A stretch of 64,000 nucleotides of DNA from Actinotalea solisilvae (GTDB lineage Bacteria; Actinomycetota; Actinomycetes; Actinomycetales; Cellulomonadaceae): positions 62,001 to 126,000 of the forward strand of contig NZ_JADDKQ010000007.1 in NCBI RefSeq assembly GCF_016464425.1. The letters are read 5' to 3'. Both the position numbers and the translations under genes were made by a program. The notes below the pieces were generated by a model, which worked only from the letters and a program-made list of their open reading frames with translations, had not been told where the DNA came from and did no database searches. Positions 35,315 through 49,331 of this stretch are shown piece by piece (position 1 is the stretch's first letter; every line of letters starts with the position of its first letter).

Positions 35315-36070
35315 ATGGCAGCCTTCGGCCGTTCCGACGACCTGCGCGGTGCGCGCTTCGAGGACGTCGACCTCAGCGGGGCGCGGTTCGTGCGCGCCAA
35401 CCTCTCCGGCGTCGTGGCACGCGGGGCCGACGTCGCCGGCGCCGACATCGACGCGCCGTGGCTCGTCGAGGCCGGCTCCACCTTCCTCGTCAACGGCGTC
35501 GACGTGGCGCCGTTCGTCGACGCCGAGCTCGACCGCCGCTTCCCGGGTCGGTCCCAGCGCCGCGCCGCCGACCCGGCGGGCCTGCGGTCGGCCTGGGCCG
35601 CGGTGGAGCGCACCTGGGAGGCGACCACGGCGCGGGTCGCGGCCATGCCGCCGGGCACGCCTGACGTCTCCGTCGACGGCGAGTGGTCCTTCGCGCAGAC
35701 GCTGCGGCACCTCGTCATGGCGACGGACACGTGGCTGCGGCGGGCGGTGCTCGAGGTGGACCAGCCGTACCACCCGATCGGCCAGCCCAACGCCGAGTAC
35801 GAGAGCGACGGCAACGACCCGTCGGTGTTCGCGCCCGGCGTCCCCGCCTACGACGACGTGCTGGCGGTCCGTGCCGAGCGGGTCGCGATGGTCCGCGACC
35901 ACCTCGCCTCCGTGACGCCCGAGGACCTCGCGGGCGAGCGCCGCAACCCGTGGGCGCCCGAGTACCCCGAGAGCGTCCTCTCGTGCCTGCACACCATCCT
36001 CGAGGAGGAGTGGGAGCACCACCGCTACGCGGTCCGCGACCTCGACACGATCGAGGCCGGGAAGGCCTGA
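35315..36070 (+). CDS. DinB-like protein with N-terminal pentapeptide-type repeats
   Basis: 251 residues from ATG 35315, which follows GAGGAG; an upstream ATG at 35258 in the same frame lacks a ribosome binding site. Residues 5-50 contain A(D/N)LxG-type repeats (DLRGARFEDVDLSGARFVRANLSG). The remainder is a DinB four-helix bundle with metal-ligand candidates in LRHLVMATD and LHTILEEEWEHHRYAVRD. Such proteins may be thiol-dependent transferases. The combination is common in actinobacteria, but its substrate is unknown. Confidence 0.8.
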   Translation: MAAFGRSDDLRGARFEDVDLSGARFVRANLSGVVARGADVAGADIDAPWLVEAGSTFLVNGVDVAPFVDAELDRRFPGRSQRRAADPAGLRSAWAAVERTWEATTARVAAMPPGTPDVSVDGEWSFAQTLRHLVMATDTWLRRAVLEVDQPYHPIGQPNAEYESDGNDPSVFAPGVPAYDDVLAVRAERVAMVRDHLASVTPEDLAGERRNPWAPEYPESVLSCLHTILEEEWEHHRYAVRDLDTIEAGKA

Positions 36071-36078
36071 CCGCTCGC

Positions 36079-36552
36079 TCAGGCGGCGACGGCCGCGAGC
36101 ACCTCCGGGTCGGCGCAGCCGCGCGCGAACCCGGCGATGCGCCGGTCGACGTCGCGCTGGAGGACGACGCGCCCGACGCGCTCGGCGAGCGGCGCGAGCC
36201 ACCCGGGCCGGCACGTGAAGCTGTACCGCCACACCGCGCGCGTGCCGGCGCCGTCGGGCAGCGCGGTGAAGCGCCACCCGCCCGCCATGACGGCGAAGAA
36301 CCACGGGCCTTCGACCATCGTCATGCCGACGTTGGTCGGCGGGTGGTACGAGACGTACTCGCTGACCATCCGCAGTCCGGTCCGGTGGTGGGTGAGCGTC
36401 CGCACCCCCTTGGCGGGGACCGTCGCGCCGTCGAGGAACCGCTGCCGGCGGATGAACGGGTCCCAGCGCAGCCGCGTCGCCCCGGTCGTCTGCGAGACGG
36501 CGAAGGCGACGTCGGGCGGGACGGGCACGTCCACCGACGACTCGACGATCAC
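36079..36552 (-). CDS. SRPBCC (polyketide cyclase/START-like) protein
   Basis: 157 residues starting IVESSVDVPVPPDVAFAVSQTTGATRLRWDP, a typical SRPBCC first strand and helix. Strand residues follow, and a long C-terminal helix (RVGRVVLQRDVDRRIAGFARGC) lines the hydrophobic cavity. The ligand is unknown. A GTG start without ribosome binding site and a TAGGGT box six bases upstream indicate leaderless transcription. Confidence 0.82.
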   Translation of the reverse strand: MIVESSVDVPVPPDVAFAVSQTTGATRLRWDPFIRRQRFLDGATVPAKGVRTLTHHRTGLRMVSEYVSYHPPTNVGMTMVEGPWFFAVMAGGWRFTALPDGAGTRAVWRYSFTCRPGWLAPLAERVGRVVLQRDVDRRIAGFARGCADPEVLAAVAA

Positions 36553-36558
36553 CCTGCG

Positions 36559-36564
36559 ACCCTA
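36559..36564 (-). promoter_or_regulatory. -10 box of a leaderless promoter for the SRPBCC gene
   Basis: TAGGGT on the minus strand lies six bases before the GTG; no ribosome binding site between. Confidence 0.45.
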
Positions 36565-36648
36565 CGATCGCTCGGGGCCCGGCGCCGCCGCCGTGCCCCT
36601 GGCGCGCCACCCTCGGGTCGCCGGACGGGCCGAACCCTGATGATCTGA

Positions 36649-42461
<5,813 letters not shown>

Positions 42462-42465
<4 letters not shown>

Positions 42466-42845
42466 GCGTCGAGCCGACGCAGGGCGGCCTTGTACGTCTC
42501 CGCGGGCGTGCTGTTGAAGGCGATCGCGGCGCCGGGGGCGTGGCGGTGCACGAGGTTGACGACGCGCTCGAACAGCTCGAGCTGGTCCTCCGGCTCCCGG
42601 ATGCCGCCGCCGATCACGACGACCTGCCAGGGTCGACGCCGCAGCGCCTCGGTCACCACCGCGTCGACGTCGTCGCTGCCGTCGAGCCCCACGAGGCAGG
42701 TCGCCACGCCGATCCCGGCGTCGGCGAAGCGCGCGAGACCCGCCGCCGTCGCGCGCGCGACCGGCTCGGGGTCCCAGGGGCCGGGGACGCGGTACGGGTC
42801 CAGGCCGAGGACCAGGACGCGCGGGTCGGGAGTCGTGGTGCCCAC
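42462..42845 (-). CDS. Conserved hypothetical Rossmann-like protein
   Basis: 127 residues. DPRVLVLGLDPYRVPG, IGVATCLVGLDG, VVVIGGGIREPEDQLELFERVVNLVH and AIAFNSTPAETYKAA read as alternating strands and helices of a small Rossmann-type fold. I know similar proteins only as hypothetical. It is cotranscribed with the GXWXG/DUF4334 gene. The GTG start lacks a ribosome binding site; TATCGT lies six bases upstream. Confidence 0.65.
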
Positions 42846-42851
42846 CCGCCG

Positions 42852-42857
42852 ACGATA
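42852..42857 (-). promoter_or_regulatory. -10 box of a leaderless promoter
   Basis: TATCGT on the minus strand is six bases before the GTG at 42845, with no ribosome binding site. Confidence 0.45.
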
Positions 42858-42987
42858 GGCCCGCGTGCCCCGGCACGGGCGCCGCGGGCTCGCGCGAGGC
42901 GGCCGACGCCGCCTGATCGCACCGGACCGCCACGGTCGGGTCGTGCCACCCTCGGGCACGTCAGGGTGGACGACGGAAGGGGGTGCC

Positions 42988-43857
42988 GTGATCGCCTGGC
43001 TCAACCGGCTCGTGGACCTCGTGGAGGAGAGCCTCACCGAGGACCTCGACGTCGCGCGTCTCGCCGCGACGCTCGGGACCACGGAGCACCACCTGCGCCG
43101 GATGTTCTCCTCGCTGGCCGGGATGCCGCTGTCGGAGTACGTGCGCCGGCGGCGCATGACGGTCGCGGCGGCCGACGTCGTCGCGGGCGGCCAGGACCTG
43201 CTGGGCATCGCGGTGCGCCACGGGTACGGCTCGGCCGAGGCCTTCGGCCGGGCGTTCGCGTCCGTGCACGGCGCCGCGCCGGGCCAGGTCCGGCGCGACG
43301 GCGGCCCCCTCCGGACCCAACCACGCCTCAGGTTCCGCCTGACCGTCGAAGGAGCACACCCGATGGACGTCCGACTCGTCACCCGACCCGCCTTCCGCCT
43401 CGCCGGGCACGCCGCCCGCGTCCCACTCGTCCACGAGGGCGTCAACCCCGCGATCCAGCAGCACGTCGCGTCCCTGCCGCCCGAGGAGCACGCGCGCCTC
43501 AAGGCACTGGGCGACGGCGAGCCGCGCGGCCTCCTCGCGGTGAGCGCGGACCTCGACCCGGACCGCCGCGAGGGCACGGAGCTCACCTACCTGCACGGCG
43601 TGGCCGTCACCGACGGCGTCGCGGTGCCCGAGGACCTCGATGTCCTGACGGTCGAGGAGGGCGCGTGGGCCGTCTTCCGCGCCGCGGGGCACTACCCGTC
43701 CACGCTCCAGCAGGTGTGGGCCGCGACGGCGACGGAGTGGTTCCCCTCCAACCCGTGGCGCCTGCGTCCGGGGCCGGAGGTCGTCGCGGTCCTCGAGCGC
43801 GCCGAGGACCTCAGCACCGCCACCGTCGAGCTCTGGCTGCCCGTCGAGCCGGCCTGA
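42988..43857 (+). CDS. AraC-family regulator with GyrI-like effector domain
   Basis: 289 residues from a GTG after GGAAGGGGG. The N-terminal 100 residues hold both AraC helix-turn-helices (DVARLAATLGTTEHHLRRMFSSLAG and LGIAVRHGYGSAEAFGRAFASVHG). Residues about 125-289 form a GyrI/AraC-effector-binding fold (MDVRLVTRPAFRLAGHAARVPL ... EGAWAVFRAAGHYPSTLQQVWA). This architecture resembles Rob/TipA-like drug sensors. The nearby minus-strand pair (GXWXG/DUF4334 and the Rossmann-like gene) is divergent to it. Confidence 0.88.
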   Translation: MIAWLNRLVDLVEESLTEDLDVARLAATLGTTEHHLRRMFSSLAGMPLSEYVRRRRMTVAAADVVAGGQDLLGIAVRHGYGSAEAFGRAFASVHGAAPGQVRRDGGPLRTQPRLRFRLTVEGAHPMDVRLVTRPAFRLAGHAARVPLVHEGVNPAIQQHVASLPPEEHARLKALGDGEPRGLLAVSADLDPDRREGTELTYLHGVAVTDGVAVPEDLDVLTVEEGAWAVFRAAGHYPSTLQQVWAATATEWFPSNPWRLRPGPEVVAVLERAEDLSTATVELWLPVEPA

Positions 43858-43875
43858 GCCACGCGGGCCGTCTCA

Positions 43876-43918
43876 CGGGCGCCCCCTGGCCGCCGGCCCG
43901 ACCGCCCGGCGGCGCCCG
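43876..43918. terminator. Convergent hairpin
   Basis: CGGGCGCC and GGCGCCCG form perfect 8-bp arms around a G+C-rich loop which can itself pair (CCGCCGG/CCGGCGG). It lies between the ends of the convergent AraC and phosphotransferase genes. Confidence 0.5.
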
Positions 43919-44824
43919 TCAGCCGCGGGTGCGGAAGGGAGCGAGGGTCGCCCGGATGTGGTCCGCCGCGCCCCAGTCGTGGTCGAGCTGCGCGACGACG
44001 GCGAGGTGCTGGCGCAGCTGGATGACGGGCATCCGCTCGCGCCAGCCGGCGTCGAGGCCGGTGAGCTCGGCGTAGAGGTCGAAGAACCCCTGCGCCTCGG
44101 GCGGCGGCGCGGTCGTCCAGAGGTGGGCGAGGTCGACCTCGGCCCACGTGTAGGAGACGGCGGGGTCGATGAGGGCGGGCCGGCCGTCGTCGGTCGCGAG
44201 GACGTTCTGGAACCACAGGTCGCCGTGCGTCAGGCACGCGGGGCGGTCCGGGAGCAGCTCGGGCAGGCGGTCGCAGAGCCGCTCGAGGGCGGCGCGGTCG
44301 GCCGCGTCGAGCGCCGCGTCGACGCGCGGCTCGCCGAGCCACCGCAGCAGCCGGTGCCGGGCGAAGAACGTGAACCCGTCGGTCTCCCACGTGTTGACCT
44401 GCCGGCGCTGCCCCAGCCACACGTCGCGGTGCCAGCCGAAGCGGTCGTGCGTCGTCGTCGTGTGCAGGTGGGCGAGGTCGTGCGCGAGGCGCGTCCAGAA
44501 CGCCGCGTCCGCCGGCCGCGGCCGCAGGACCTCGAGCACGAGCAGCTCGGGGCTCGCGAGCACGACGTCGGGTGTCGCGACGCCGTGGGCCCGCAGCGTG
44601 GCCAGGCCCTCGGCCTCGGCCGGGAACGCGTCGTCGGACGGCGCCTCGGTGAACGCCTTGACGAACACCGAGGTGCCGTCGGAGCGGCGGGCGACGCCTG
44701 CGACCGCCGCGAGGCCGCCGGAGACCGGCTCGACGCCGACCACGTCAGCCAGGCCGACGGCGTGCAGGCGGTCGCGCAGGAGGGTCATGGGGTCGTCCGC
44801 CGGGTCGAAGGCGTCGTCGAGCAC
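43919..44824 (-). CDS. Fructosamine-kinase-like / aminoglycoside-phosphotransferase-fold kinase
   Basis: 301 residues from a GTG with AGGAGA upstream; the ATG eight codons earlier lacks a site. The kinase fold shows EPVSGGLAAVAGVARRSDGTSVFVK for the N-lobe, the catalytic loop LTHGDLWFQNVL (Asp and Asn), and LIDPAVSY in place of DFG. This is the fructosamine-3-kinase-like branch. It may phosphorylate glycated amines or another small amine; the substrate is uncertain. Confidence 0.85.
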   Translation of the reverse strand: MLDDAFDPADDPMTLLRDRLHAVGLADVVGVEPVSGGLAAVAGVARRSDGTSVFVKAFTEAPSDDAFPAEAEGLATLRAHGVATPDVVLASPELLVLEVLRPRPADAAFWTRLAHDLAHLHTTTTHDRFGWHRDVWLGQRRQVNTWETDGFTFFARHRLLRWLGEPRVDAALDAADRAALERLCDRLPELLPDRPACLTHGDLWFQNVLATDDGRPALIDPAVSYTWAEVDLAHLWTTAPPPEAQGFFDLYAELTGLDAGWRERMPVIQLRQHLAVVAQLDHDWGAADHIRATLAPFRTRG

Positions 44825-45175
44825 GGCTCTCCTCTCGTCGGTGCGCATGCTGGCACACGCGCCCGGTGCGCCGGCGGTCGACCCTTCGCTGCGACCGGCT
44901 CGCCGGCGTGCAGCGGGCGGGATCGTCGGGTGTCGAGATGTGCGGCGCACGGTGCAGAAGTGACGCAAGGGGCACAGCGGGCGCGGGACGAGGGGTCATC
45001 CGCCCCATCTGTCACATGCGCCGCACATCCCGTCGGGGTGCTCGCCCCGTCCCGGGCCCGGGCGCCTCCATCCTTCGATGCAACCTCCGCGGTCCCACCC
45101 TTCGCCCGGCGCGACCGGGTGGGGCGCGTTCCTAGCGTCGGGTGACGTCAGACCACACCGACGGAAGGAACCACG
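44825..45175. other. Divergent intergenic region with a 13-bp inverted repeat
   Basis: 351 bases without a supported gene. It holds a perfect inverted repeat, GATGTGCGGCGCA at 44937-44949 and its complement at 45017-45029, separated by 67 bases. A TAGCGT -10 candidate lies at 45133-45138 for the CPBP operon, and GGAAGGAA at 45162 is that gene's ribosome binding site. Confidence 0.6.
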
Positions 45176-46075
45176 ATGAGCGTCCTCACCGCTCCGGCGC
45201 CCCCGCGGCAGGGGGGCGTGCTCGACGTCGTCCGGCGCCGCCCGATCCTGTCGTTCTTCGTGCTCGCCAACGCCGCCAGCTGGCTCGCCTGGCTGCCGTA
45301 CATCCTGTCCAACCACGGCCTCGGTGTCTGGGACTTCTGGTTCCCGGGCGGCTCGATCGGCGGCCAGCTGCTCGGCATGCTCCCGGGCGCCTACCTCGGC
45401 CCGATCGGCTCGGCGCTCGCCGTCACCGCGATCGCGGACGGCCGCGCGGGCGTCCGGGCGTGGGCGCGCCGGCTGTGGCGGTGGAAGGTCGGGTGGCACT
45501 GGTACGTCGGCATCCTCGCGGGCGTCCCCGCGGCGATGGTGCTCAGCGCGCTCGTGTTCTCGGGCGGCGACGTGCAGGTACCGCCCGCGGCGGTGCTCCT
45601 CGCCCTCGTCCCCGGGCTGCTCGTGCAGATGGTCACGACCGGGCTCGCGGAGGAGCCGGGCTGGCGCGACTTCGCCCTGCCCCGCGTCCAGCGAGTCCTC
45701 GGCGCACCCGGCGCCGCCGTCGTCATCGGCGCCCTGTGGGGCGTGTGGCACCTGCCGCTCTACCTCACCGAGTGGGGCGGCCGGCCGGACGTCTCGTGGT
45801 ACCGCCCGCTCGAGTTCATCGCGTTCTGCATCGCGTTCAACGTCGTCATGACCTGGGTGTTCAACCGGACCGGGCAGAGCCTGCCGATGGCGATGCTGCT
45901 CCACGTGAGCATCAACAACGTCGCGTCGGTCGCCTGGGCCGAGACGTTCCCCGCCATGGACGTCGACACGTTCCAGCACTCGCTGCTGCTCGGCGCGACC
46001 GTCGCGGCCGTGATCACGCTCGTCGGCAGCCGCGGACGTCTCGGGTACGTGCCCGAGGTGGCGCGTCTATCGTGA
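45176..46075 (+). CDS. CPBP-family intramembrane metalloprotease
   Basis: 299 residues with about seven to eight membrane helices. The three CPBP motifs are visible: AEEPGWRDF (about 161-169), WGVWHLPL (about 188) and LHVSINN (about 243). The EExxxR, H and H residues coordinate the catalytic zinc. Such proteins process prenylated peptides or confer bacteriocin self-protection. It is translationally coupled by GTGA to a histidine kinase gene. Confidence 0.9.
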   Translation: MSVLTAPAPPRQGGVLDVVRRRPILSFFVLANAASWLAWLPYILSNHGLGVWDFWFPGGSIGGQLLGMLPGAYLGPIGSALAVTAIADGRAGVRAWARRLWRWKVGWHWYVGILAGVPAAMVLSALVFSGGDVQVPPAAVLLALVPGLLVQMVTTGLAEEPGWRDFALPRVQRVLGAPGAAVVIGALWGVWHLPLYLTEWGGRPDVSWYRPLEFIAFCIAFNVVMTWVFNRTGQSLPMAMLLHVSINNVASVAWAETFPAMDVDTFQHSLLLGATVAAVITLVGSRGRLGYVPEVARLS

Positions 46076-47352
46076 CGCCGATGATCGAGCGCCTCGCTCA
46101 CCGCGGCCGCCGGGCGACCTGGGTCGTCCCGGCGGCCTGCGGGCTGCTCTCGGTCGCGCTCCTGGCCGCCTCGTCGGCCGTCGCGGCGTCCGAGCCGGGC
46201 GTGCGCGGCGTCCCCGGGACGGACGACGTCGCCTGGTGGTGGGCGCTCGCCGTCCTCCTCGCGCAGGCGGCGGTCCTCGCGCTGCTGCGCACGCGCCCGC
46301 GCGCCGCCCTGCTCGCGGTGGCCACGGGCGTCCCCGCGCTCGCCGTCCTGGGCGACGCGATCGGCGTCGGGCTCGTGGCGGTGGTGGTCGCGACCGCGAC
46401 GGCGGTGGTCGCCCGGCCGCCCCGAGCGCTCGCCGCGTCGCTGGTCGGCGCGGCCGCGCTCGTCGCGGTCGGGGTGGCCGCGACCGAGCTGCGGCTGGGC
46501 GGCGGCGGGTGGCTCGCGCTCGGCGCCGGGCTCCTGCAGGGCGCGGGCGGCGTCGGGCTCCCCGCGCTCCTGGCGTCCGTGGTGGCCGCGCGGCGCGACG
46601 CCGTCGCCGCGCTGGCGGAGAGCGTCGAGGCGCAGGAGCGCGCGCGCGACGCGCTCGTCCAGGTCGCCGTCGAGCGCGAGCGGACGGCCATGGCGCGCGA
46701 GCTGCACGACATCGCCGCGCACCACCTCTCGGGCATCGCGGTGATGACCGCGGCGATCGGCCGGCAGATCGACGTCGACCCGGCCGGTGCCCAGCTGGCC
46801 GTGGCGCAGGTCCGGGAGCAGAGCACGGCCATGCTGCGGGACCTGCGCAACCTCGTGGTGCTGCTGCGCGAGGCCGACGAGCACGAGGACGACCGGGCGA
46901 CCGTCCGGGTCGAGACGCTCGCCGGCGTCGCCGAGCTGGTCGCCCGCGCCCGGGCGGCGGGGCAGGACGTCACGCTCGAGACGTCCGGCCCGGTGGCGGA
47001 GCTCGCGGCCTCGGGCGCGGTCGGACCGCTCGCCCAGCTCGCGGCGTACCGGGTGGTCCAGGAGGCGCTCGCGAACGCGGCCCGGCACGCGCCGGGCGCG
47101 CGGTGCGCCGTCACCGTCGACGCGCGCGACGGCAGCCGCGTCGACGTCGTCGTGCGCAACGGCGTGCCCGCGCGCGGGGCCGCGCCCACGCGGTCCGCCG
47201 CCCCGGGGTACGGGCTCGTCGGGATGCGCGAGCGCGCCGAGCTCACCGGCGCGACGCTCGGGTACGGCCCCACGGAGGACGGCGGATGGCGGGTCGCGCT
47301 CGCGGTCCCCGTCGCCCGGCCCAGCGACCCGAGCGCGAGGGAGACCCGATGA
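46072..47352 (+). CDS. NarL-type sensor histidine kinase
   Basis: 426 residues. I take the GTG overlapping the CPBP stop (GTGA); ATG 46081 is the alternative. About six membrane helices (residues 15-170) precede HisKA_3 with ERERTAMARELHDIAAHHLS (His212) and an ATPase domain with EALANAARHAP and GYGLVGMRERAEL. It pairs with the following LuxR-type regulator. There is no large sensor domain, so the signal is probably membrane-borne. Confidence 0.9.
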   Translation: MTPMIERLAHRGRRATWVVPAACGLLSVALLAASSAVAASEPGVRGVPGTDDVAWWWALAVLLAQAAVLALLRTRPRAALLAVATGVPALAVLGDAIGVGLVAVVVATATAVVARPPRALAASLVGAAALVAVGVAATELRLGGGGWLALGAGLLQGAGGVGLPALLASVVAARRDAVAALAESVEAQERARDALVQVAVERERTAMARELHDIAAHHLSGIAVMTAAIGRQIDVDPAGAQLAVAQVREQSTAMLRDLRNLVVLLREADEHEDDRATVRVETLAGVAELVARARAAGQDVTLETSGPVAELAASGAVGPLAQLAAYRVVQEALANAARHAPGARCAVTVDARDGSRVDVVVRNGVPARGAAPTRSAAPGYGLVGMRERAELTGATLGYGPTEDGGWRVALAVPVARPSDPSARETR

Positions 47353-48035
47353 CCGACGTGAGCCCCCCGCCCGTGCGCGTGCTCGTCGCCGACGACCAGC
47401 CGCTCGTGCGCGCGGGCCTGTCGACGATGCTCGGGACCGAGCCGGGCGTCGAGGTGGTCGGGCAGGCCGCCGACGGCACGACGGCGGTCGAGCTCGCCCG
47501 CTCCCTGCGGCCCGACGTCGTCTGCATGGACATCCGCATGCCCGGCACCGACGGCATCACGGCGACGCGCGCGCTGTGCGGCCCCGACGTGCCCAACCCG
47601 ATCCCGGTGCTCGTCCTGACGACGTTCGACGTCGACGAGTACCTGTTCGGCGCGCTCGAGGCGGGCGCGTCGGGCTTCCTGCTCAAGGACGCGGAGCCGG
47701 CGGCGCTCGTCGACGCGGTCCGCTCGGTGGCCGCGGGCCAGGGGACGCTCGCCAACGCGCTCACGCGGCGCGTGCTGCGGGAGCTCGTCAGCCGGCGCCG
47801 GACGCAGCCGGTGACCGCGGCCCGCGCGAGCGAGCTCCTCACGCCGCGCGAGCTCGACATCCTCCTGCTGCTCGCGCAGGGCATGTCGAACGAGGAGATC
47901 GCGCGCGAGCTGGTCCTCGAGGTGTCGACGGTGAAGTCCCACCTGGCGCGGATGATGCCCAAGCTCAACGTGAGGTCGCGGCTCCAGGCGGTCGTGTGGG
48001 CGTACCAGAACGGCGTCGTCGACGTGGGCCGCTGA
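47349..48035 (+). CDS. NarL/LuxR-type response regulator
   Basis: 228 residues, ATG overlapping the kinase stop. The receiver has DD15-16, phospho-acceptor Asp61 (VVCMDIRMPG) and Lys113 (FLLKDAEP). The LuxR helix-turn-helix lies at about 160-215 (LTPRELDILLLLAQGMSNEEIARELVLEVSTVKSHLARMMPKL). The CPBP-kinase-regulator order suggests that the protease and the two-component system respond to the same envelope signal. Confidence 0.93.
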   Translation: MTDVSPPPVRVLVADDQPLVRAGLSTMLGTEPGVEVVGQAADGTTAVELARSLRPDVVCMDIRMPGTDGITATRALCGPDVPNPIPVLVLTTFDVDEYLFGALEAGASGFLLKDAEPAALVDAVRSVAAGQGTLANALTRRVLRELVSRRRTQPVTAARASELLTPRELDILLLLAQGMSNEEIARELVLEVSTVKSHLARMMPKLNVRSRLQAVVWAYQNGVVDVGR

Positions 48036-48059
48036 CGACGGCGAGCCGGCGACCCGGTC

Positions 48060-48079
48060 GACCCTCCCGGCTGAGGGTC
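48060..48079. terminator. Short hairpin between convergent genes
   Basis: GACCCT and AGGGTC form a 6-bp stem with an eight-base loop, 24 bases after the response regulator and before the converging monooxygenase gene. No T-run. Confidence 0.4.
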
Positions 48080-48101
48080 CGACGCGGTCGGCCGCTCCGG
48101 C

Positions 48102-49271
48102 TCAGGCCCCGACGCGCGCCTCGGCGGCGGCTCCGCGCGGTGGCCGCCAGCCCATGACACGGTCCGAGCCGCGCAGGGCGAGGCCCGCGGGCGTGAGCCG
48201 CACCACGGCGTCGCGAGCGGCGCCGGTGGCGCGGCCGCCGCCCTGGGTCAGCCGGCCCAGCCGCGCCGAGAGCGCGACGAGCGACGACGCGCGCGGCCGC
48301 CGCAGCGCGGTGAAGCGCGCGAGCGCGTCCTCCACGCGGCCGCCGTCGGCGAGCACGTGCGCGAGCACGACGGCGTCCTCGAGCGCGAGACCCGCGCCCT
48401 GGCCGAGGTTGGGCTCCATCGCGTGCGCGGCGTCGCCGACGAGCACCGTCCTGCCGCGGTGGAACGACGCCGGGACCCGGGGGAGCGCGTCGACGTCGTG
48501 CCGCAGGACCGTCGTCGGGTCGACCGCGTCCAGGAGCGCGGGGAGCGGGGCGTGCCACGCACCGAAGCGGCGTCGCAGCTCGGCCAGCTCGGTGGCGCCG
48601 TCGTGCGCGTGCCGACCGGCCGGGACGGTCGCCGTCGCGAAGACGTAGACCGCGTCGTCGCCCACCGGGACGACGCCGAAGCGCTCGCGGTGCCCCCAGG
48701 TCTCCGACGCCTCGGTGAGCCCGGTGTCCGTGTGCACGACCGCGCGCCACGCCGTGTACCCCGCGTACGACGGCGCCGCGGCGTCGGGCCACGCGGTCGC
48801 GCGCGTCCGCGACCGGATGCCGTCGGCGGCCACCACGAGGTCGTGGTCCCCGGCGAGGGAGGTCGCGTCCGCGATGTCCGAGCCGCACCGGACGACGCCC
48901 GGACCGACGGCGTCCGCGAGCAGGGCGTGCAGCGCGGAGCGCTCGACCGCGAGCACGGGGGCGCCGTGCCGCTCGGCGAGGCGGGAGGCGGCGAGCCGCG
49001 AGAGCGCGCGGCCGTCCGGGCGGAGCACCGCGGACCCGGTCAGCGCGAACGCGCGCTCGCGGACGGCCGCGCGTAGCCCGAGGGCGTCGAGCGCGCGCAC
49101 CGCGTTGGGTCCGAGCACGAGCCCGGCGCCGAGGGCCGTGAGCCCCGGTGCCCGCTCGTGGACGGTCACGGACCACCCGTCGCGGCCGAGCGCGAGGGCG
49201 GTCGCGAGCCCGGCGATGCCCCCGCCCACGACGGCGACGGACCGGGTGCGGGCGGGTCGGGACGGCGTCAT
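48102..49271 (-). CDS. FAD-dependent monooxygenase
   Basis: 389 residues. The FAD dinucleotide motif is GGGIAGLATALALGRDGWSVTVHER (about 16-40), with the DG motif VVAADGIRSRTR and the GD motif GDAAHAMEPNLGQGAGLALEDA (about 285-306). This is the PHBH/TetX-like aromatic or antibiotic hydroxylase class. It is divergent from a TetR gene with two matching operators. The ATG has no ribosome binding site; a TAGAGT box lies six bases upstream. Confidence 0.9.
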   Translation of the reverse strand: MTPSRPARTRSVAVVGGGIAGLATALALGRDGWSVTVHERAPGLTALGAGLVLGPNAVRALDALGLRAAVRERAFALTGSAVLRPDGRALSRLAASRLAERHGAPVLAVERSALHALLADAVGPGVVRCGSDIADATSLAGDHDLVVAADGIRSRTRATAWPDAAAPSYAGYTAWRAVVHTDTGLTEASETWGHRERFGVVPVGDDAVYVFATATVPAGRHAHDGATELAELRRRFGAWHAPLPALLDAVDPTTVLRHDVDALPRVPASFHRGRTVLVGDAAHAMEPNLGQGAGLALEDAVVLAHVLADGGRVEDALARFTALRRPRASSLVALSARLGRLTQGGGRATGAARDAVVRLTPAGLALRGSDRVMGWRPPRGAAAEARVGA

Positions 49272-49277
49272 GCCGCG

Positions 49278-49307
49278 ACTCTACGGACGTAGAGGATGGG
49301 AGCACAA
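49278..49307 (-). promoter_or_regulatory. Leaderless promoter of the FAD monooxygenase gene
   Basis: On the minus strand TTGTGC (49302-49307), an 18-base spacer and TAGAGT (49278-49283) are followed six bases later by the ATG. The -10 lies within TetR operator 1. Confidence 0.55.
49279..49294. promoter_or_regulatory. TetR operator 1 (CTCTAC-N4-GTAGAG)
   Basis: Perfect 6-bp arms with a four-base spacer, eight bases upstream of the monooxygenase ATG. The same arms recur 29 bases away in operator 2. Confidence 0.7.
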
Positions 49308-49324
49308 CTCTACGGCGGTAGAGT
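49307..49324. promoter_or_regulatory. TetR operator 2 (ACTCTAC-N4-GTAGAGT)
   Basis: Perfect 7-bp arms with a four-base spacer. Its right arm contains TAGAGT, the probable -10 box of the tetR gene starting seven bases later at 49332. Confidence 0.7.
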
Positions 49325-49331
49325 CGCCGAC

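Noticed and set aside
36610..36640. Third copy of the GTTCGG...CCGAAC palindrome near the ADH gene
   Set aside because: GGGCCGAACCC is present, but the left arm (CTCGGG) matches only about four bases, so symmetry is too weak.
49296..49331. ATG 49296 as the start of the tetR gene
   Set aside because: It would place the start between the two operators and upstream of the TAGAGT box; a normal TetR N-terminus begins at GTG 49332.
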